The notes: generated from the letters alone by a model not told the origin. Numbered from the stretch's first letter, positions 1 through 8,289 are shown. The stretch: 64,000 bases of DNA from Paenibacillus pabuli NBRC 13638 (GCF_001514495.1 NZ_BCNM01000014.1:1-64000), one strand, 5' to 3'. Translations and numbers: made by a program.

Positions 1-83
1 TTTTTTTGTACTGTCTACTTGACAGGGGTATGACCAAATTAGCGACTTTTAAAGGGTTTATCATATCTTCTTATCCCTCTACA

Positions 84-824
84 CTAAAGGGTGACAATAA
101 TCGGACCATTTTTAGTAAGGATAATCGTATGTTCTATTTGAGCTACATAGCTGTTTTGGGTAGCAAAGGTCCAGTTGTCCTCTTTTTGGAATACTTCTTC
201 TTCCAAGGTTGAAATAAATGGTTCGAATGCGATAACCATGCCTTCCTTCAATAACTCATCATCCGATGTATCATTATAATTATAAATGTGGTCAGGTGCT
301 TCGTGAATTGCACGTCCAACACCATGTCCTGTAAGGTTTTTAATAACCGTTAATTCATGCTGTTTCGCCGTCAGGAATACCGCTTTTCCGATTCCGCTTT
401 TTTTGGAGCCGGGTTTTGCTTTTTTAAGACCTGCTTCAAACGCTTGTTTGGCTACTTTGCATATTTTTGTTAACACTTCTGCTCCTTCGCCAACGACAAA
501 TGAAATTCCTGTATCTGCGAAATAGCTGTTTTTCGAGCCAGAAACATCTATATTTACCAAATCCCCTTCTTGAATCACCCGACTCCCGGGAATACCATGT
601 GCCACTTCTTCATTAACACTAATACAAGTATAGCCAGGGAAATCATACTCACTTTTTGGAGCTGAAACTGCGCCTTCTTTCTCAAAAAGCGCTCCGGCTA
701 TATCATCAAGTTCTTTAGTCGTTATGCCAGGGACGGTCCTTTGTACCAATTCATCTCTAATAGATGCAACAATTTTGCCAATTTCCTTTAAACCATTAAA
801 ATCTTCTTCTGTTTTTGCAATCAT
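84..824 (-). CDS. map: Type I methionine aminopeptidase
   Basis: Cytosolic dimetal peptidase that removes the initiator methionine from new proteins. The 246-residue protein shows all five metal ligands of the pita-bread fold in order: Asp93 (NIDVS), Asp104 (FADTG), His167 (GHGVGR), Glu201 (AFEPF) and Glu231 (QIEHT). The open frame extends to a GTG at 839, but that GTGAGG is better read as the Shine-Dalgarno sequence for the ATG at 824, so I start at MIAKTEED. Length and motif spacing are normal for the family. It stands alone, far from the usual translation-gene neighbourhood, so it may be an extra copy; that is inference. Only 83 bases lie beyond its stop, and I see no clear terminator there. 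Confidence 0.93.
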   Translation of the reverse strand: MIAKTEEDFNGLKEIGKIVASIRDELVQRTVPGITTKELDDIAGALFEKEGAVSAPKSEYDFPGYTCISVNEEVAHGIPGSRVIQEGDLVNIDVSGSKNSYFADTGISFVVGEGAEVLTKICKVAKQAFEAGLKKAKPGSKKSGIGKAVFLTAKQHELTVIKNLTGHGVGRAIHEAPDHIYNYNDTSDDELLKEGMVIAFEPFISTLEEEVFQKEDNWTFATQNSYVAQIEHTIILTKNGPIIVTL

Positions 825-994
825 TTTTTCTAACCTCACTATCTTTTATCATCAATAAAGACTGGTTTAATCCACTTTTCGATTTAGATGTTCCTTATTC
901 TTTTCAATACAAAAACATCCCATTAGAATATCATATCCAAAGGGGGTAAGCTTCGCAACTTTTTTATAAAAGTCGGGGCATCAAATGAAATAAC

Positions 995-1588
995 CTAGCG
1001 GTTTGTGTTCTCCCAAAAAGGGGTCAAATTGAACGATAATACCCCAATGACTTCTTCAAACATCGTTTCGAATGAGCGATCTTGAGGGTTCCGGCTCCAC
1101 TGCAATGCCGATCCGAATATCCCCCAACTGATAACAAGTGCCATAGCTTCTAATTTTTCTTGCGAAAATCCCTGTATTTGCGCTTCATTTATTCGTTTAA
1201 CCAGGAGTTGATGAAGATCCTGATGCATGGCATTTTCAAACATAGCTTCAAACTGCTTGTCTCCTGGTGTACTGCATTGTTGAAACTGCAAAAGAAAACC
1301 GTATATGCTCTGCATAAGGATTCGCAGATTTCCCGCATTGCATTTTGCTTCTTCCGGGAGTCTATCCCTTATCATCATTTGGAACTTTTCCGTCATCCAA
1401 TATTCTAAAAAGTCATATTTATCCTGAAAATGCGCATAAAATGTTGTCCGATTTACGGTTGCTTGATTCGTGATATCGTGCACAGAAATGGAATAGACGT
1501 TTCTCTTTTTCCCAATCAAATCGTTAAAAGCCTGCACGAACAATTGACGGGTTCTTTTAACACGCGGATCCTGAGGATTAACTGACAT
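995..1588 (-). CDS. TetR/AcrR family transcriptional regulator
   Basis: DNA-binding repressor-type protein of 197 residues. An N-terminal TetR helix-turn-helix (about residues 12-58, with ISVHDITNQATVNRTTFYAH) is followed by an all-helical ligand-binding or dimerisation part of the kind found in TetR proteins with a TetR_C_7/8-like tail. It is transcribed away from the NmrA-like reductase at 1812-2669, and the 220 bp between them would hold both promoters. That layout suggests it represses the reductase and itself, but no ligand can be named. Two arms TTATGCGA (1705-1712) and TCGCATAA (1754-1761) form a wide inverted repeat in the gap. They are far apart for one TetR site, so I treat them only as a hint. 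Confidence 0.9.
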   Translation of the reverse strand: MSVNPQDPRVKRTRQLFVQAFNDLIGKKRNVYSISVHDITNQATVNRTTFYAHFQDKYDFLEYWMTEKFQMMIRDRLPEEAKCNAGNLRILMQSIYGFLLQFQQCSTPGDKQFEAMFENAMHQDLHQLLVKRINEAQIQGFSQEKLEAMALVISWGIFGSALQWSRNPQDRSFETMFEEVIGVLSFNLTPFWENTNR

Positions 1589-1811
1589 TCTACTCCCTCT
1601 TTCTCTTGAACTCCACTAACAGACAAAAAAACAAAAATGTTGGGTACACAACAAAAACAGCCTTTTGCAGGTTGTTTGCACAACTCAATCCTTTTATCTT
1701 TTGATTATGCGACTTTTCAACACACGTATAGCATTATGATTGCACAAAAAAAATCGCATAACAAGAAACTCTTTATTGAATTTTTTCAAAACGGAAAGGA
1801 TGAGTGTAGAA

Positions 1812-2669
1812 ATGATTGTTGTTACAGGAGCGAATGGAAAATTAGGTCGGAAGGTCGTAGAGGAACTTCTCAAGCGTGTCCCTGCAGGAGATATTGGTGT
1901 AAGTGTCCGTGATGTGAACACCGCGCAGGATCTAAAAGAACGTGGAGTTCGTGTTCGACAAGGACATTTCGATAATTCCGAAAGTCTTCTTCATGCCTTT
2001 GAAGGAGCATCTCAAGTTCTCATTATCTCGTCCCACTCCTTGGGAGAAGTGGCTATTCGTCAGCATCAAACCGCAATTGACTCGGCAAAGAAAGCCGGTG
2101 TTCGTCGACTTCTGTACACGAGCCAAATGTTTTCACCTTCAACATCGCATTTTCCTCCCATGGACGTTCATGCGGCTACAGAAGAGATGCTAAAAGCTTC
2201 AGGAGTAGCTTTCACTGCGCTGCGAAATGGCTTCTATGCTGCATCGGCGATGATGTGGATGGGTGATGCCTTGAAAACAGGACAATTGATTACTCCAGAA
2301 GATGGCCCTGTTGCGTGGACTACCCATTCCGACTTGGCTGAAGCGACAGCGGTAATCCTGACAGAACAGAGATATGACGGTATTACTCCTCACCTTACGG
2401 CTTCCGAAGCGATCGACATGGATAAAATCGCATCGATTGCTTCCAGAGTCTTAGAACGACCGATTCGGCGAATTGTCGTGTCGGATGATGAATATCGGAA
2501 CCACTTGACGTCCCGTGGCCTACCGGAAGCGATGGTGGGCATGCTTACGGGTATGTTTCAGGCAAGTCGACTGGGCGATTTCTCACAAACCCATTCCGCT
2601 TTGGAAAACCTGATTGGCAGATCCCCAGTGAATTTTACAAGTTTTTTAAAAGACTCCATTGAACAATAA
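1812..2669 (+). CDS. NmrA-like / QorB-type NAD(P)-binding SDR oxidoreductase
   Basis: Atypical short-chain dehydrogenase-like protein of 285 residues. The nucleotide-binding loop TGANGKLG is at residues 5-12, and the rest follows the NmrA/QorB layout: DNSESLLHAFEGASQVLIIS in the second nucleotide-contact region, then an AALRNGFY-like segment (TALRNGFYAA). Such enzymes often act as quinone or aldehyde reductases or redox sensors; the substrate here is unknown. Two upstream in-frame starts exist (1740, 1800). I choose ATG 1812 because AAAGGATG ends nine bases before it, whereas the 1800 ATG touches its own Shine-Dalgarno. It is divergent from the TetR gene, which probably controls it. A minus-strand terminator lies just downstream. 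Confidence 0.85.
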   Translation: MIVVTGANGKLGRKVVEELLKRVPAGDIGVSVRDVNTAQDLKERGVRVRQGHFDNSESLLHAFEGASQVLIISSHSLGEVAIRQHQTAIDSAKKAGVRRLLYTSQMFSPSTSHFPPMDVHAATEEMLKASGVAFTALRNGFYAASAMMWMGDALKTGQLITPEDGPVAWTTHSDLAEATAVILTEQRYDGITPHLTASEAIDMDKIASIASRVLERPIRRIVVSDDEYRNHLTSRGLPEAMVGMLTGMFQASRLGDFSQTHSALENLIGRSPVNFTSFLKDSIEQ

Positions 2670-2691
2670 CACCAGGACACTAAAAAAGAAA

Positions 2692-2713
2692 AGCCCCTTA
2701 CATCAAAGGGGCT
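2692..2713 (-). terminator. Rho-independent terminator of the 2724-3242 gene
   Basis: Perfect 8-bp stem AGCCCCTT/AAGGGGCT with a 6-base loop. On the minus strand it is followed by TTTTCTTTTTTA, so it ends the gene whose stop is at 2724. On the plus strand no T-run follows. Confidence 0.85.
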
Positions 2714-2723
2714 GAAACATCAG

Positions 2724-3242
2724 TCATGCCTCTTCCTCTTCGGCCTGACTCGGCGGAGCCATCAGACCTTTGACGGCACCCATAAACGGATGAATGGACT
2801 TAATCATGCCGTAGCCCATTTTCACAACCGGCATAAATTGCTGGATCATGCCAAATAGCCGCATGCCGCCGCCAAGCATACCGCCAGCCGAAGCTGCACC
2901 GCCAAGTCCGCCAAACAGCGAACCCATCATGGGCAGAAAGGACGAAACCTGCGCGCGCGGCACGGAGCGCGACCGAGTAGTTGACTTGTGCGTGCCATTC
3001 ACCCGTTTCCGGTTCTGGGAACGACCACCCTTGCTGCGTGAAGCAGCCTTTCGGTTGGAACCATGGGAACTGACCCCTGTTTTCACCGTTTGCGATACCT
3101 TTCCTCCCCCGGTAAGCACCATGCCTCCGTTATTCACATCTGTGATGTAACCGATATACGTTTCACCACTATGAAGAGTCACGTAGACGGGCCGGGCCTT
3201 ATACCGCTTTGCCTTTAGGCGTATTTCGTTGGTTTTAGCCAT
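2724..3242 (-). CDS. Unknown basic, Gly/Met-rich protein with possible Sm-like N-terminus
   Basis: I do not recognise this 172-residue protein. Three parts are visible. Residues 1-50 look like a small beta domain: RPVYVTLHSGETYIGYITD then GGMVLTG, the kind of G-x-L/V-x-G pattern seen in Sm/Hfq-like barrels (inference only). Residues 55-97 are very rich in Arg, Lys, Ser and Asn, as in nucleic-acid or spore-surface binding tails. Residues 100-165 are Gly/Met/Phe-rich and moderately hydrophobic (repeated GGLGG, GGMLGGGM), ending in an acidic AEEEEA tail. There is no signal peptide. It is monocistronic with its own terminator. A spore or coat role would fit the composition but is not shown. Confidence 0.7.
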   Translation of the reverse strand: MAKTNEIRLKAKRYKARPVYVTLHSGETYIGYITDVNNGGMVLTGGGKVSQTVKTGVSSHGSNRKAASRSKGGRSQNRKRVNGTHKSTTRSRSVPRAQVSSFLPMMGSLFGGLGGAASAGGMLGGGMRLFGMIQQFMPVVKMGYGMIKSIHPFMGAVKGLMAPPSQAEEEEA

Positions 3243-3355
3243 TGAATTTCACCTCGCTCCACTGATCTACTTCAGTTTACGCGATAACTGGACTGCTTGC
3301 CTGTGCGAATGGGACATCCGTAAGGGATTACTATGGGTGAGTTCATCAAAAAAAT

Positions 3356-3709
3356 CTAGTTTCCATGAGCAAGGATGTTGATAAGTTTACCAAACGGATC
3401 ACGGACAAAGAATCGACGAACCCCCCAAGGCTCATCCGCAGGACCATATTCTATCGTGTATCCAGCACGACTCATGCGTTCAAACACCTCATCGACATCA
3501 TCAACTTCAATCGAAAGATCAGGTGTAGGCGTATTGGAGCCGCCTTGTGAAGCAAAACTTATTTGAACGTTCTCCTCCCCAAGCAAGCCATATGTTTCAA
3601 TCCAACCATGATCCATTAATAAATCAAGTTCAAGCATGTCCTGGTAAAAGCTTTTTGCTGCCGGAATATTCTCCGTATTAATATTGGTAACAATTCGTTT
3701 TACCCGCAT
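3356..3709 (-). CDS. VOC (glyoxalase/bleomycin-resistance/dioxygenase) superfamily protein
   Basis: A 117-residue single-module VOC-fold protein. The first beta-alpha-beta unit reads VTNINTENIPAAKSFYQDML and the second carries the DLSIEVDDVDEVFERM helix and the closing FVRDPFGKLINIL strand typical of the superfamily. Members bind a metal and act on small molecules (glyoxalase, dioxygenase, drug binding); the substrate cannot be read from sequence. The frame can be extended to a GTG at 3757, but ATG 3709 follows a GGGGG-rich ribosome site and matches the family start (MRVKRIVTN), so I use that. It stands alone between the Gly-rich protein and the SDR and has no visible partner gene. Confidence 0.85.
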   Translation of the reverse strand: MRVKRIVTNINTENIPAAKSFYQDMLELDLLMDHGWIETYGLLGEENVQISFASQGGSNTPTPDLSIEVDDVDEVFERMSRAGYTIEYGPADEPWGVRRFFVRDPFGKLINILAHGN

Positions 3710-3820
3710 GTTCAGCCCCCCCGATTTAAATAGTATATTTCCCCAATTCGAAGACACACCTTTATTTTACATGATCTTCGAGTATCCGGTTATTCAATAC
3801 AGTTACAATATGAATTGATT

Positions 3821-4531
3821 TTACCAGGCGTAAACGCCCTTCTCATCTAAAAATTCGCCATTATGATGTTTGCCATCTGTTGCATAGCCCACGATAATCG
3901 CAGCGGCGGCTTCTTTCGATTTACCGCCTTCCGCATTACCGTTAAGATCGGTTGTGGTGAATCCAGGCGTTACCGCAAACACTTGAGCCTTGCTGCCTTT
4001 GAGTTCATATGCCATCGAAACGGTCATGGCATTGTTGGCCGTTTTGGATGAGTTATAATCGAATGCATTTAAAGCAAATCCAGCATTTTGCATATGATCC
4101 AGAGAAGCCATGTCGGTTGATACATTGACGATAGTGCCTTCGTTGTCTTTAATTAACGGGAACAAACGCTGGTTCAGACGGAAAGTTCCAAAGAAGTTAA
4201 CTTCGAAAGCGTTTCTCAGATCCTCCTCGTTGGTATCGGTAAAAGAACGAGAGAATGCACCAGGCATGCCAGCATTGTTAATCAGAAGTGTTAAATTCGA
4301 ATAATTCCGGGTAATCGTAGCAACTGCCTGTTCTATGGTTTTCAGATCACCCATGTCAATTTGTACAAATTCGATGTCCAGGCCCATGGAAGTTAACTCG
4401 GAAACAGCTGCTTCGCCCCGTTCGACGCTGCGTGCGCCAAGTATGACTTTCCAGCCGGCTTGCCCTAACTGCTTCACGATTTCCAATCCGATTCCTTTAT
4501 TTGCTCCCGTTACAAAAGCGGTCATTTTCAT
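3821..4531 (-). CDS. SDR family oxidoreductase
   Basis: Classical short-chain dehydrogenase/reductase of 236 residues, expected to use NAD(P)H in the cytosol. Visible motifs are TGANKGIG (cofactor loop, about residues 8-15), NNAG (about 86-89), the catalytic Ser in VSTDMAS and the YNSSK active-site Tyr/Lys pair. The long frame runs back to 4636 across the promoter, but ATG 4531 has AGAAGGA six bases upstream and gives the normal family start MKMTAFVTGANKG. It is divergent from a MerR regulator that starts at 4635; the dyad between them is the likely operator. The substrate is unknown. MerR-SDR pairs of this kind often respond to reactive aldehydes or quinones, but that is only an analogy. Confidence 0.9.
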   Translation of the reverse strand: MKMTAFVTGANKGIGLEIVKQLGQAGWKVILGARSVERGEAAVSELTSMGLDIEFVQIDMGDLKTIEQAVATITRNYSNLTLLINNAGMPGAFSRSFTDTNEEDLRNAFEVNFFGTFRLNQRLFPLIKDNEGTIVNVSTDMASLDHMQNAGFALNAFDYNSSKTANNAMTVSMAYELKGSKAQVFAVTPGFTTTDLNGNAEGGKSKEAAAAIIVGYATDGKHHNGEFLDEKGVYAW

Positions 4532-4586
4532 GCGAATCCTTCTTTCTCTAATTTGATTTTCCATTAACAATGTATAAGTTACTATG

Positions 4587-4606
4587 CTACACTTAGTGTA
4601 GGTCAA
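4587..4606. promoter_or_regulatory. Putative MerR operator with overlapping -35
   Basis: A 15-bp perfect dyad CTACACT-T-AGTGTAG (4587-4601) sits midway between the SDR and MerR starts. On the minus strand TTGACC overlaps its edge, and a weak TAACTT lies 19 bp away. That long spacer with a dyad inside it is the hallmark of MerR-activated promoters. The -10 is poor, so promoter placement is tentative. Confidence 0.6.
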
Positions 4607-4634
4607 CCATAAATTTCGATAAAAGAGGGTTAAC

Positions 4635-4994
4635 ATGTTAACGATTGGAGAAGTGGCAAAGAAAGTCGAGATTACGATCGGAGCGATCCGCTTTTACGAA
4701 AGAAAAGGATTGCTGAAACCTGCTGCGCGAAGCGAGCAGAATAACCGTCTTTATTCGGATGATGATCTGAACTGGCTGGTATTTATCAAATGTCTTCGTG
4801 AAACCGGTATGAGTATAGAGGACATCAAAAAGTATTATGACAAAGTAAATGAAGGCACTTCCACCCTGCCTGAACGAACCAAACTGATTCAAGAACAAAG
4901 GCAAAAGCTGTTGGCAGATATTGAGGAGAAAAAAGCGCAGCTCGTTCATTTGGATGAAAAATTGGAGCGTTATTATCGTGGGGAAAATTATTAA
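4635..4994 (+). CDS. MerR family transcriptional regulator
   Basis: Small MerR protein of 119 residues. The N-terminal winged helix-turn-helix begins MLTIGEVAKKVEITIGAIRF and includes YERKGLL and the RLYSDDDL wing. It is followed by a long helix (about residues 80-115, ERTKLIQEQRQKLLADIEEK) that would form the antiparallel dimerisation coil. There is no Cys cluster, so a metal sensor is unlikely; it resembles the YfmP/AdhR-like subgroup that activates oxidoreductase genes. It is divergent from the SDR at 3821-4531 and shares its control region. The RBS AGAGGG lies upstream of the ATG. A bidirectional terminator follows at 5054-5080. Confidence 0.92.
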   Translation: MLTIGEVAKKVEITIGAIRFYERKGLLKPAARSEQNNRLYSDDDLNWLVFIKCLRETGMSIEDIKKYYDKVNEGTSTLPERTKLIQEQRQKLLADIEEKKAQLVHLDEKLERYYRGENY

Positions 4995-5053
4995 TATAAA
5001 CCTTCCGAGTTTGTGGACCGTTCTCATACAACGTTCATGTATTTTCATCAAAA

Positions 5054-5080
5054 AAAGCGCTCCCTATAAAGGAGCGCTTT
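5054..5080. terminator. Bidirectional rho-independent terminator
   Basis: Perfect 10-bp stem AAAGCGCTCC/GGAGCGCTTT with a 7-base loop. It serves the MerR gene from the left and, on the minus strand, the truncated reading frame ending at 5088, with six T after the stem on that side. Confidence 0.85.
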
Positions 5081-5087
5081 AGCTTTT

Positions 5088-5204
5088 TCAAAACCTTCCA
5101 CAATCAAAATACTCCAACAGCAGAGGGGTAATTCCTGGAGAGTCCAAGACATTCGCAAAAAGACGCGACCCTCCCAAATGCTTCTCATCACTCTGGCGTA
5201 CTGT
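5088..5204 (-). pseudogene. Truncated 3' end of an unidentified gene
   Basis: After the ABC operon's last stop at 5217, a second minus-strand frame runs from an in-frame stop at 5205-5207 to a TGA at 5088. It encodes 38 residues with protein-like composition (SDEKHLGGSRLFANVLD, then SPGITPLLLEYFD) but has no start codon or ribosome site. Its stop lies directly before a strong terminator, as a true gene end would. I read it as the leftover C-terminus of a gene whose 5' part was lost when the G+C-rich operon arrived. I do not recognise the parent family. Confidence 0.45.
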
Positions 5205-5216
5205 TTACATCCCCGT

Positions 5217-6056
5217 TTAAATCTTTGCCTTCTCCTCCTCTGCCATCGACCGGATGTAGAAAGCACCCAGTACCGAGCAAAGAAGGAATGAGAAGAACGC
5301 GATCGCCGCGGCTTGTTCACGCTCCTGGAAGACGCTGAACACCTGCTGCATGGAGACACCCAGCATCTGCGGAGAGTTGGCTCCGATTAGGTAGGGCGCG
5401 GTGAACGAGCCAATGACTCCCATGAAGACAAAAGTCAGGGCGACAAGAAATGTCTTATAAGACAGCGGGAAAATAAACCGTGTAAACAGTGTCAGTTTGC
5501 CAACACCCACGTCCTTTGCGCTCTCAATGATCGACGAAGGAATGCCCGACAACGCGGAACTGAGCAGCATCGTCGTAAATGGAATGTTGAACCATAGGTT
5601 CGCGATGATGATTCCTTTTTCGTCAAAAATGATGCGCGGTAGCGTGATTCCTACCACCTCAAGCATACGGGCAAGCCAGCCGTGGTTGCCAAGCAGGTTG
5701 ATCAGGCCGTAGGTGGCAATGACGCCAGGGATGAACAGCGGGATCATGTATGTTTTACGAATCAGATTGACTATTGGCCCCTGGTTGAAGCGCATATAAA
5801 TCGCCAGCGTGTAGCTGACCAATATCACCGCAACACACGTAATGGCGGTCACCCGAAGCGTAAATACGATATTGTTGCGCATCCCCTTATCCGTGAACAG
5901 ATACATATAGCGGCTCAGATCGTATCCACCCGAACCGTTGCTCAGGCTCATGACAAAGGATTGGATGATCGGGATAATGACGACGATCAACAGGATGGCG
6001 AAGGAGGGGAGCACCATCGCCAGACCCGTAATTGACTGTCTGGTTTCCTTACTCAT
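5217..6056 (-). CDS. ABC transporter permease, PotB/PhnU-like
   Basis: Inner-membrane subunit (279 residues) of a binding-protein-dependent importer. About six membrane helices are visible, the first being GLAMVLPSFAILLIVVIIPI. The cytoplasmic EAA-type loop that docks the ATPase is SSIIESAKDVGVGKLTLF. It belongs to the same class as spermidine, iron and 2-aminoethylphosphonate importers. Its ATG overlaps the binding-protein stop by 4 bp (ATGA), so translation is probably coupled. It is the last gene of the eight-gene operon 12470-5217. The bases beyond its stop switch abruptly to the lower-G+C context and a gene remnant. Its partner permease is at 8332-9156. Confidence 0.9.
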   Translation of the reverse strand: MSKETRQSITGLAMVLPSFAILLIVVIIPIIQSFVMSLSNGSGGYDLSRYMYLFTDKGMRNNIVFTLRVTAITCVAVILVSYTLAIYMRFNQGPIVNLIRKTYMIPLFIPGVIATYGLINLLGNHGWLARMLEVVGITLPRIIFDEKGIIIANLWFNIPFTTMLLSSALSGIPSSIIESAKDVGVGKLTLFTRFIFPLSYKTFLVALTFVFMGVIGSFTAPYLIGANSPQMLGVSMQQVFSVFQEREQAAAIAFFSFLLCSVLGAFYIRSMAEEEKAKI

Positions 6057-7216
6057 TGCGCGGCAACGTCGCTCTGCCAGCGTTTGTTAATCTCTGTACC
6101 CAGATCCCCGATGTTGAATGTGCGGAAGCCTTTGGCTACACCGTCGAACTTATTCTGCATATCCTGAGACATGTTGGAGAGCTCAATGCCCGGGAAGCCG
6201 TTCATTTTGTCGACAATGACTTCCTGCGCTTCGGGGGACAGGACGAAATTCAGGAATTCGTTGATCGCTTCCTTCTTGTCCGACTCCTGGTTGACCATCA
6301 GGTAAGTCGGTCCGCCGTTGAAGCCCGGCGTAATCTGCTGCATCTTGATCGTATCCGGCAGCAGGCCTTCGTTCAGCTGCTGCAGCACCATGTCCGACCA
6401 AGCCGGAATTAAGGATACTTCGCCGTTCATCAGCAAATCAAGCGTGCCCTGGTTTTTCTTCGGATAGATGCCCTTTCCGTAGACATACGGTCCAAGCTCT
6501 TTGATGGTGCTGAAGCCGCTATCCCACTTCTCCATGATTGCCGGATCGGAGTTATGAATGTCTTCTTCCGGCAGATCCTTATAGACAATCGTCTGAACGA
6601 ACGAGCTTCCGGAACCGCCCGTAGACGGGTCGTTATAGGCGAACTGCTCGGGGTTGGCTTTGATCCACTTCAGCAGCTCGTCCAGTGTAGTTGGCGGATT
6701 AGAGATTTTGCTACTGTCATAGGCCAGAACCACGGCAGACGAACGATACGGAATCGCGAAGTTATCCACATCCTTCATCGTGTCTGCGTTGACTTTGCTC
6801 AGGTTCGGAACGTCTTTCTCATTCAGTTGCGCCCAGATACCATCCTTCGTACCCTGCGCGACGGAGGTGATGCCGTCCTCGTACAGGTCGATCCCTCCTG
6901 AGCCCTTGCCCGCCTTCTTAGCGGCCACGATCCGGTCGTAGGTCGGCTCAGCGCCGGTACCGGATGGGATGTAGACCAGATTCACGTCGATCTCCGGATG
7001 CTGCTTCTCAAACATCGGCTCCAGGGAATCCCATAGGTCCTTGACGTTTTGCGAGCCAGTAAAATAGAAGTTAAAAGATACCGGATCGCCTGATGCCGCA
7101 GCATTCCCCCCGGTGGAGCTGCTTGTATTCTCGCTTCCGTTTCCACACCCGGCCAGCAGTGACATGGACAATCCCACAACAGTCAACAATGATACAAATG
7201 GCTTCTTCAAACGCAT
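6053..7216 (-). CDS. ABC transporter substrate-binding lipoprotein
   Basis: Extracellular solute-binding protein, about 387 residues, anchored by a lipobox LLAGC after a short signal peptide, with a Ser/Thr/Gly/Asn-rich linker behind it. The body is a family-1 type periplasmic-binding fold: FEKQHPEIDVNLVYIPSG near the N-terminus and FLNFVLSPEAQEVIVDK near the C-terminus. Several ATGs compete, because a stretch of about 18 bp carrying the ribosome site and ATG is imperfectly duplicated (7216-7245). I choose the last, 7216, where GGAGG sits nine bases upstream and the signal peptide starts MRLKKPF. Neighbouring genes suggest a phosphate ester or related anion as ligand, but nothing in the sequence fixes it. 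Confidence 0.9.
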   Translation of the reverse strand: MRLKKPFVSLLTVVGLSMSLLAGCGNGSENTSSSTGGNAAASGDPVSFNFYFTGSQNVKDLWDSLEPMFEKQHPEIDVNLVYIPSGTGAEPTYDRIVAAKKAGKGSGGIDLYEDGITSVAQGTKDGIWAQLNEKDVPNLSKVNADTMKDVDNFAIPYRSSAVVLAYDSSKISNPPTTLDELLKWIKANPEQFAYNDPSTGGSGSSFVQTIVYKDLPEEDIHNSDPAIMEKWDSGFSTIKELGPYVYGKGIYPKKNQGTLDLLMNGEVSLIPAWSDMVLQQLNEGLLPDTIKMQQITPGFNGGPTYLMVNQESDKKEAINEFLNFVLSPEAQEVIVDKMNGFPGIELSNMSQDMQNKFDGVAKGFRTFNIGDLGTEINKRWQSDVAAQ

Positions 7217-7248
7217 AACATTCATCCTCCGCATATCATTCATCCTCC

Positions 7249-8289
7249 TCAGTTCGATTCATCAACCGGAAATCCAGTCATTTTCGCTATCGAGATACCG
7301 ACGTCTTTTCCTACCTGCAGCTGCTCCACGAATTCCTTATTCAGAAAAGCACGTATGATGCCGAATTCCAGCAGTTCCACGGTAACTTCCGCGTAATGTC
7401 CCAGAATCATCACCTGCTTGACCTTGCCTGCCAAAATACCTTCACCCATCGTAGTACCGCTCACCTGAACGTCTTCTGGCCGAACCGCCGCCGTCACCTG
7501 GCCGCTTAAGCCCTTCTCGTTCGGCAGGCGGAGATTTCCAATGTGTATACTCTCCCCTTCCGCCACCCCCTTCAGGAAATTCATTTTTCCGATAAAACCG
7601 GCGACATATAATGAAGCTGGCTCATCGTAAATCTTCTGCGGCTGAGCAATCTGCTCGATGTGCCCGTGATTCATGACAATAATACGATCAGATAACGACA
7701 GTGCTTCTTCCTGATCATGCGTGACGAAGACCATCGTGAGTCCGGTCTTCATTTGGATCTCACGCAGCTCCTCACGCATTTCGTGCCGCAGCTTGGCGTC
7801 CAGCGCCGAGAAAGGCTCGTCCAACAGCAGTACCGCCGGGTTGAGCAGCAGGGACCGAGCCAGCGCAACCCGCTGCTGCTGTCCGCCTGAAAGCTCGGCC
7901 GGATACTTCTTCCCGAAGCCCGACAGCCGGACCAGCTTGAGCGCATCCTCGACCGCCGTGCGGATCTCCGCCTTCGGCATTTTGCGAATCTTCAGGCCGA
8001 ACGCCAGATTGTCGTATACCGACATATGCGACCACAGATTATAACTCTGGAACACCATTGAGGTCGGCCGTTTCTCCGGTGGAAGTTGAATGACACTCTT
8101 ACCCTCGATCAAGATGTCACCGGAGTCCGGTTCGAGAAAACCGCCGATGCTCCGTAGCACGGTGGTTTTCCCGCACCCCGAAGGACCCAGAAGGGTGACC
8201 AGCTCGCCTTTTTCGATATCGATGTTGATGCCGCTGACCCCGTCACCGGTTTTGTAGCGCTTGGCTAACTCTCGTACAGACAACTGCAT
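7249..8289 (-). CDS. ABC transporter ATP-binding protein, PotA/CysA/FbpC class
   Basis: Cytosolic ATPase (346 residues) that powers the importer. Walker A GPSGCGKTT, Q-loop MVFQSYNLWSHM, signature LSGGQQQRVALARS, Walker B LLLDEPFSALD and the switch His in VTHDQEEA are all intact. Residues after about 240 form the TOBE-type regulatory beta domain (VAAVRPEDVQVSG-like), as in MalK/PotA/FbpC. It lies between the two permease/binding-protein genes, with a 43-bp gap to the permease upstream and a short gap to the binding protein. Function as the shared energy module is secure; the substrate is not. Confidence 0.94.
   Translation of the reverse strand: MQLSVRELAKRYKTGDGVSGINIDIEKGELVTLLGPSGCGKTTVLRSIGGFLEPDSGDILIEGKSVIQLPPEKRPTSMVFQSYNLWSHMSVYDNLAFGLKIRKMPKAEIRTAVEDALKLVRLSGFGKKYPAELSGGQQQRVALARSLLLNPAVLLLDEPFSALDAKLRHEMREELREIQMKTGLTMVFVTHDQEEALSLSDRIIVMNHGHIEQIAQPQKIYDEPASLYVAGFIGKMNFLKGVAEGESIHIGNLRLPNEKGLSGQVTAAVRPEDVQVSGTTMGEGILAGKVKQVMILGHYAEVTVELLEFGIIRAFLNKEFVEQLQVGKDVGISIAKMTGFPVDESN

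Noticed and set aside
11..25. CTGTC/GACAG hairpin with T-run at the window start
   Set aside because: The T-run lies before the stem on the plus strand and becomes an A-run on the minus strand, so it cannot terminate the neighbouring minus-strand gene.
84..839. Longer methionine aminopeptidase start at GTG 839
   Set aside because: That GTGAGG serves as the ribosome binding site of ATG 824, which gives the family's normal N-terminus.
1740..1811. N-terminal extension of the NmrA-like protein from 1740
   Set aside because: The added residues are Lys/Asn-rich with no family similarity, and the best ribosome site belongs to ATG 1812.
5048..5359. Arg/Ser-rich minus-strand frame of 103 codons
   Set aside because: It overlaps the permease end out of frame and has shadow-type composition; only the separate 5088-5204 frame in this stretch looks like former coding sequence.
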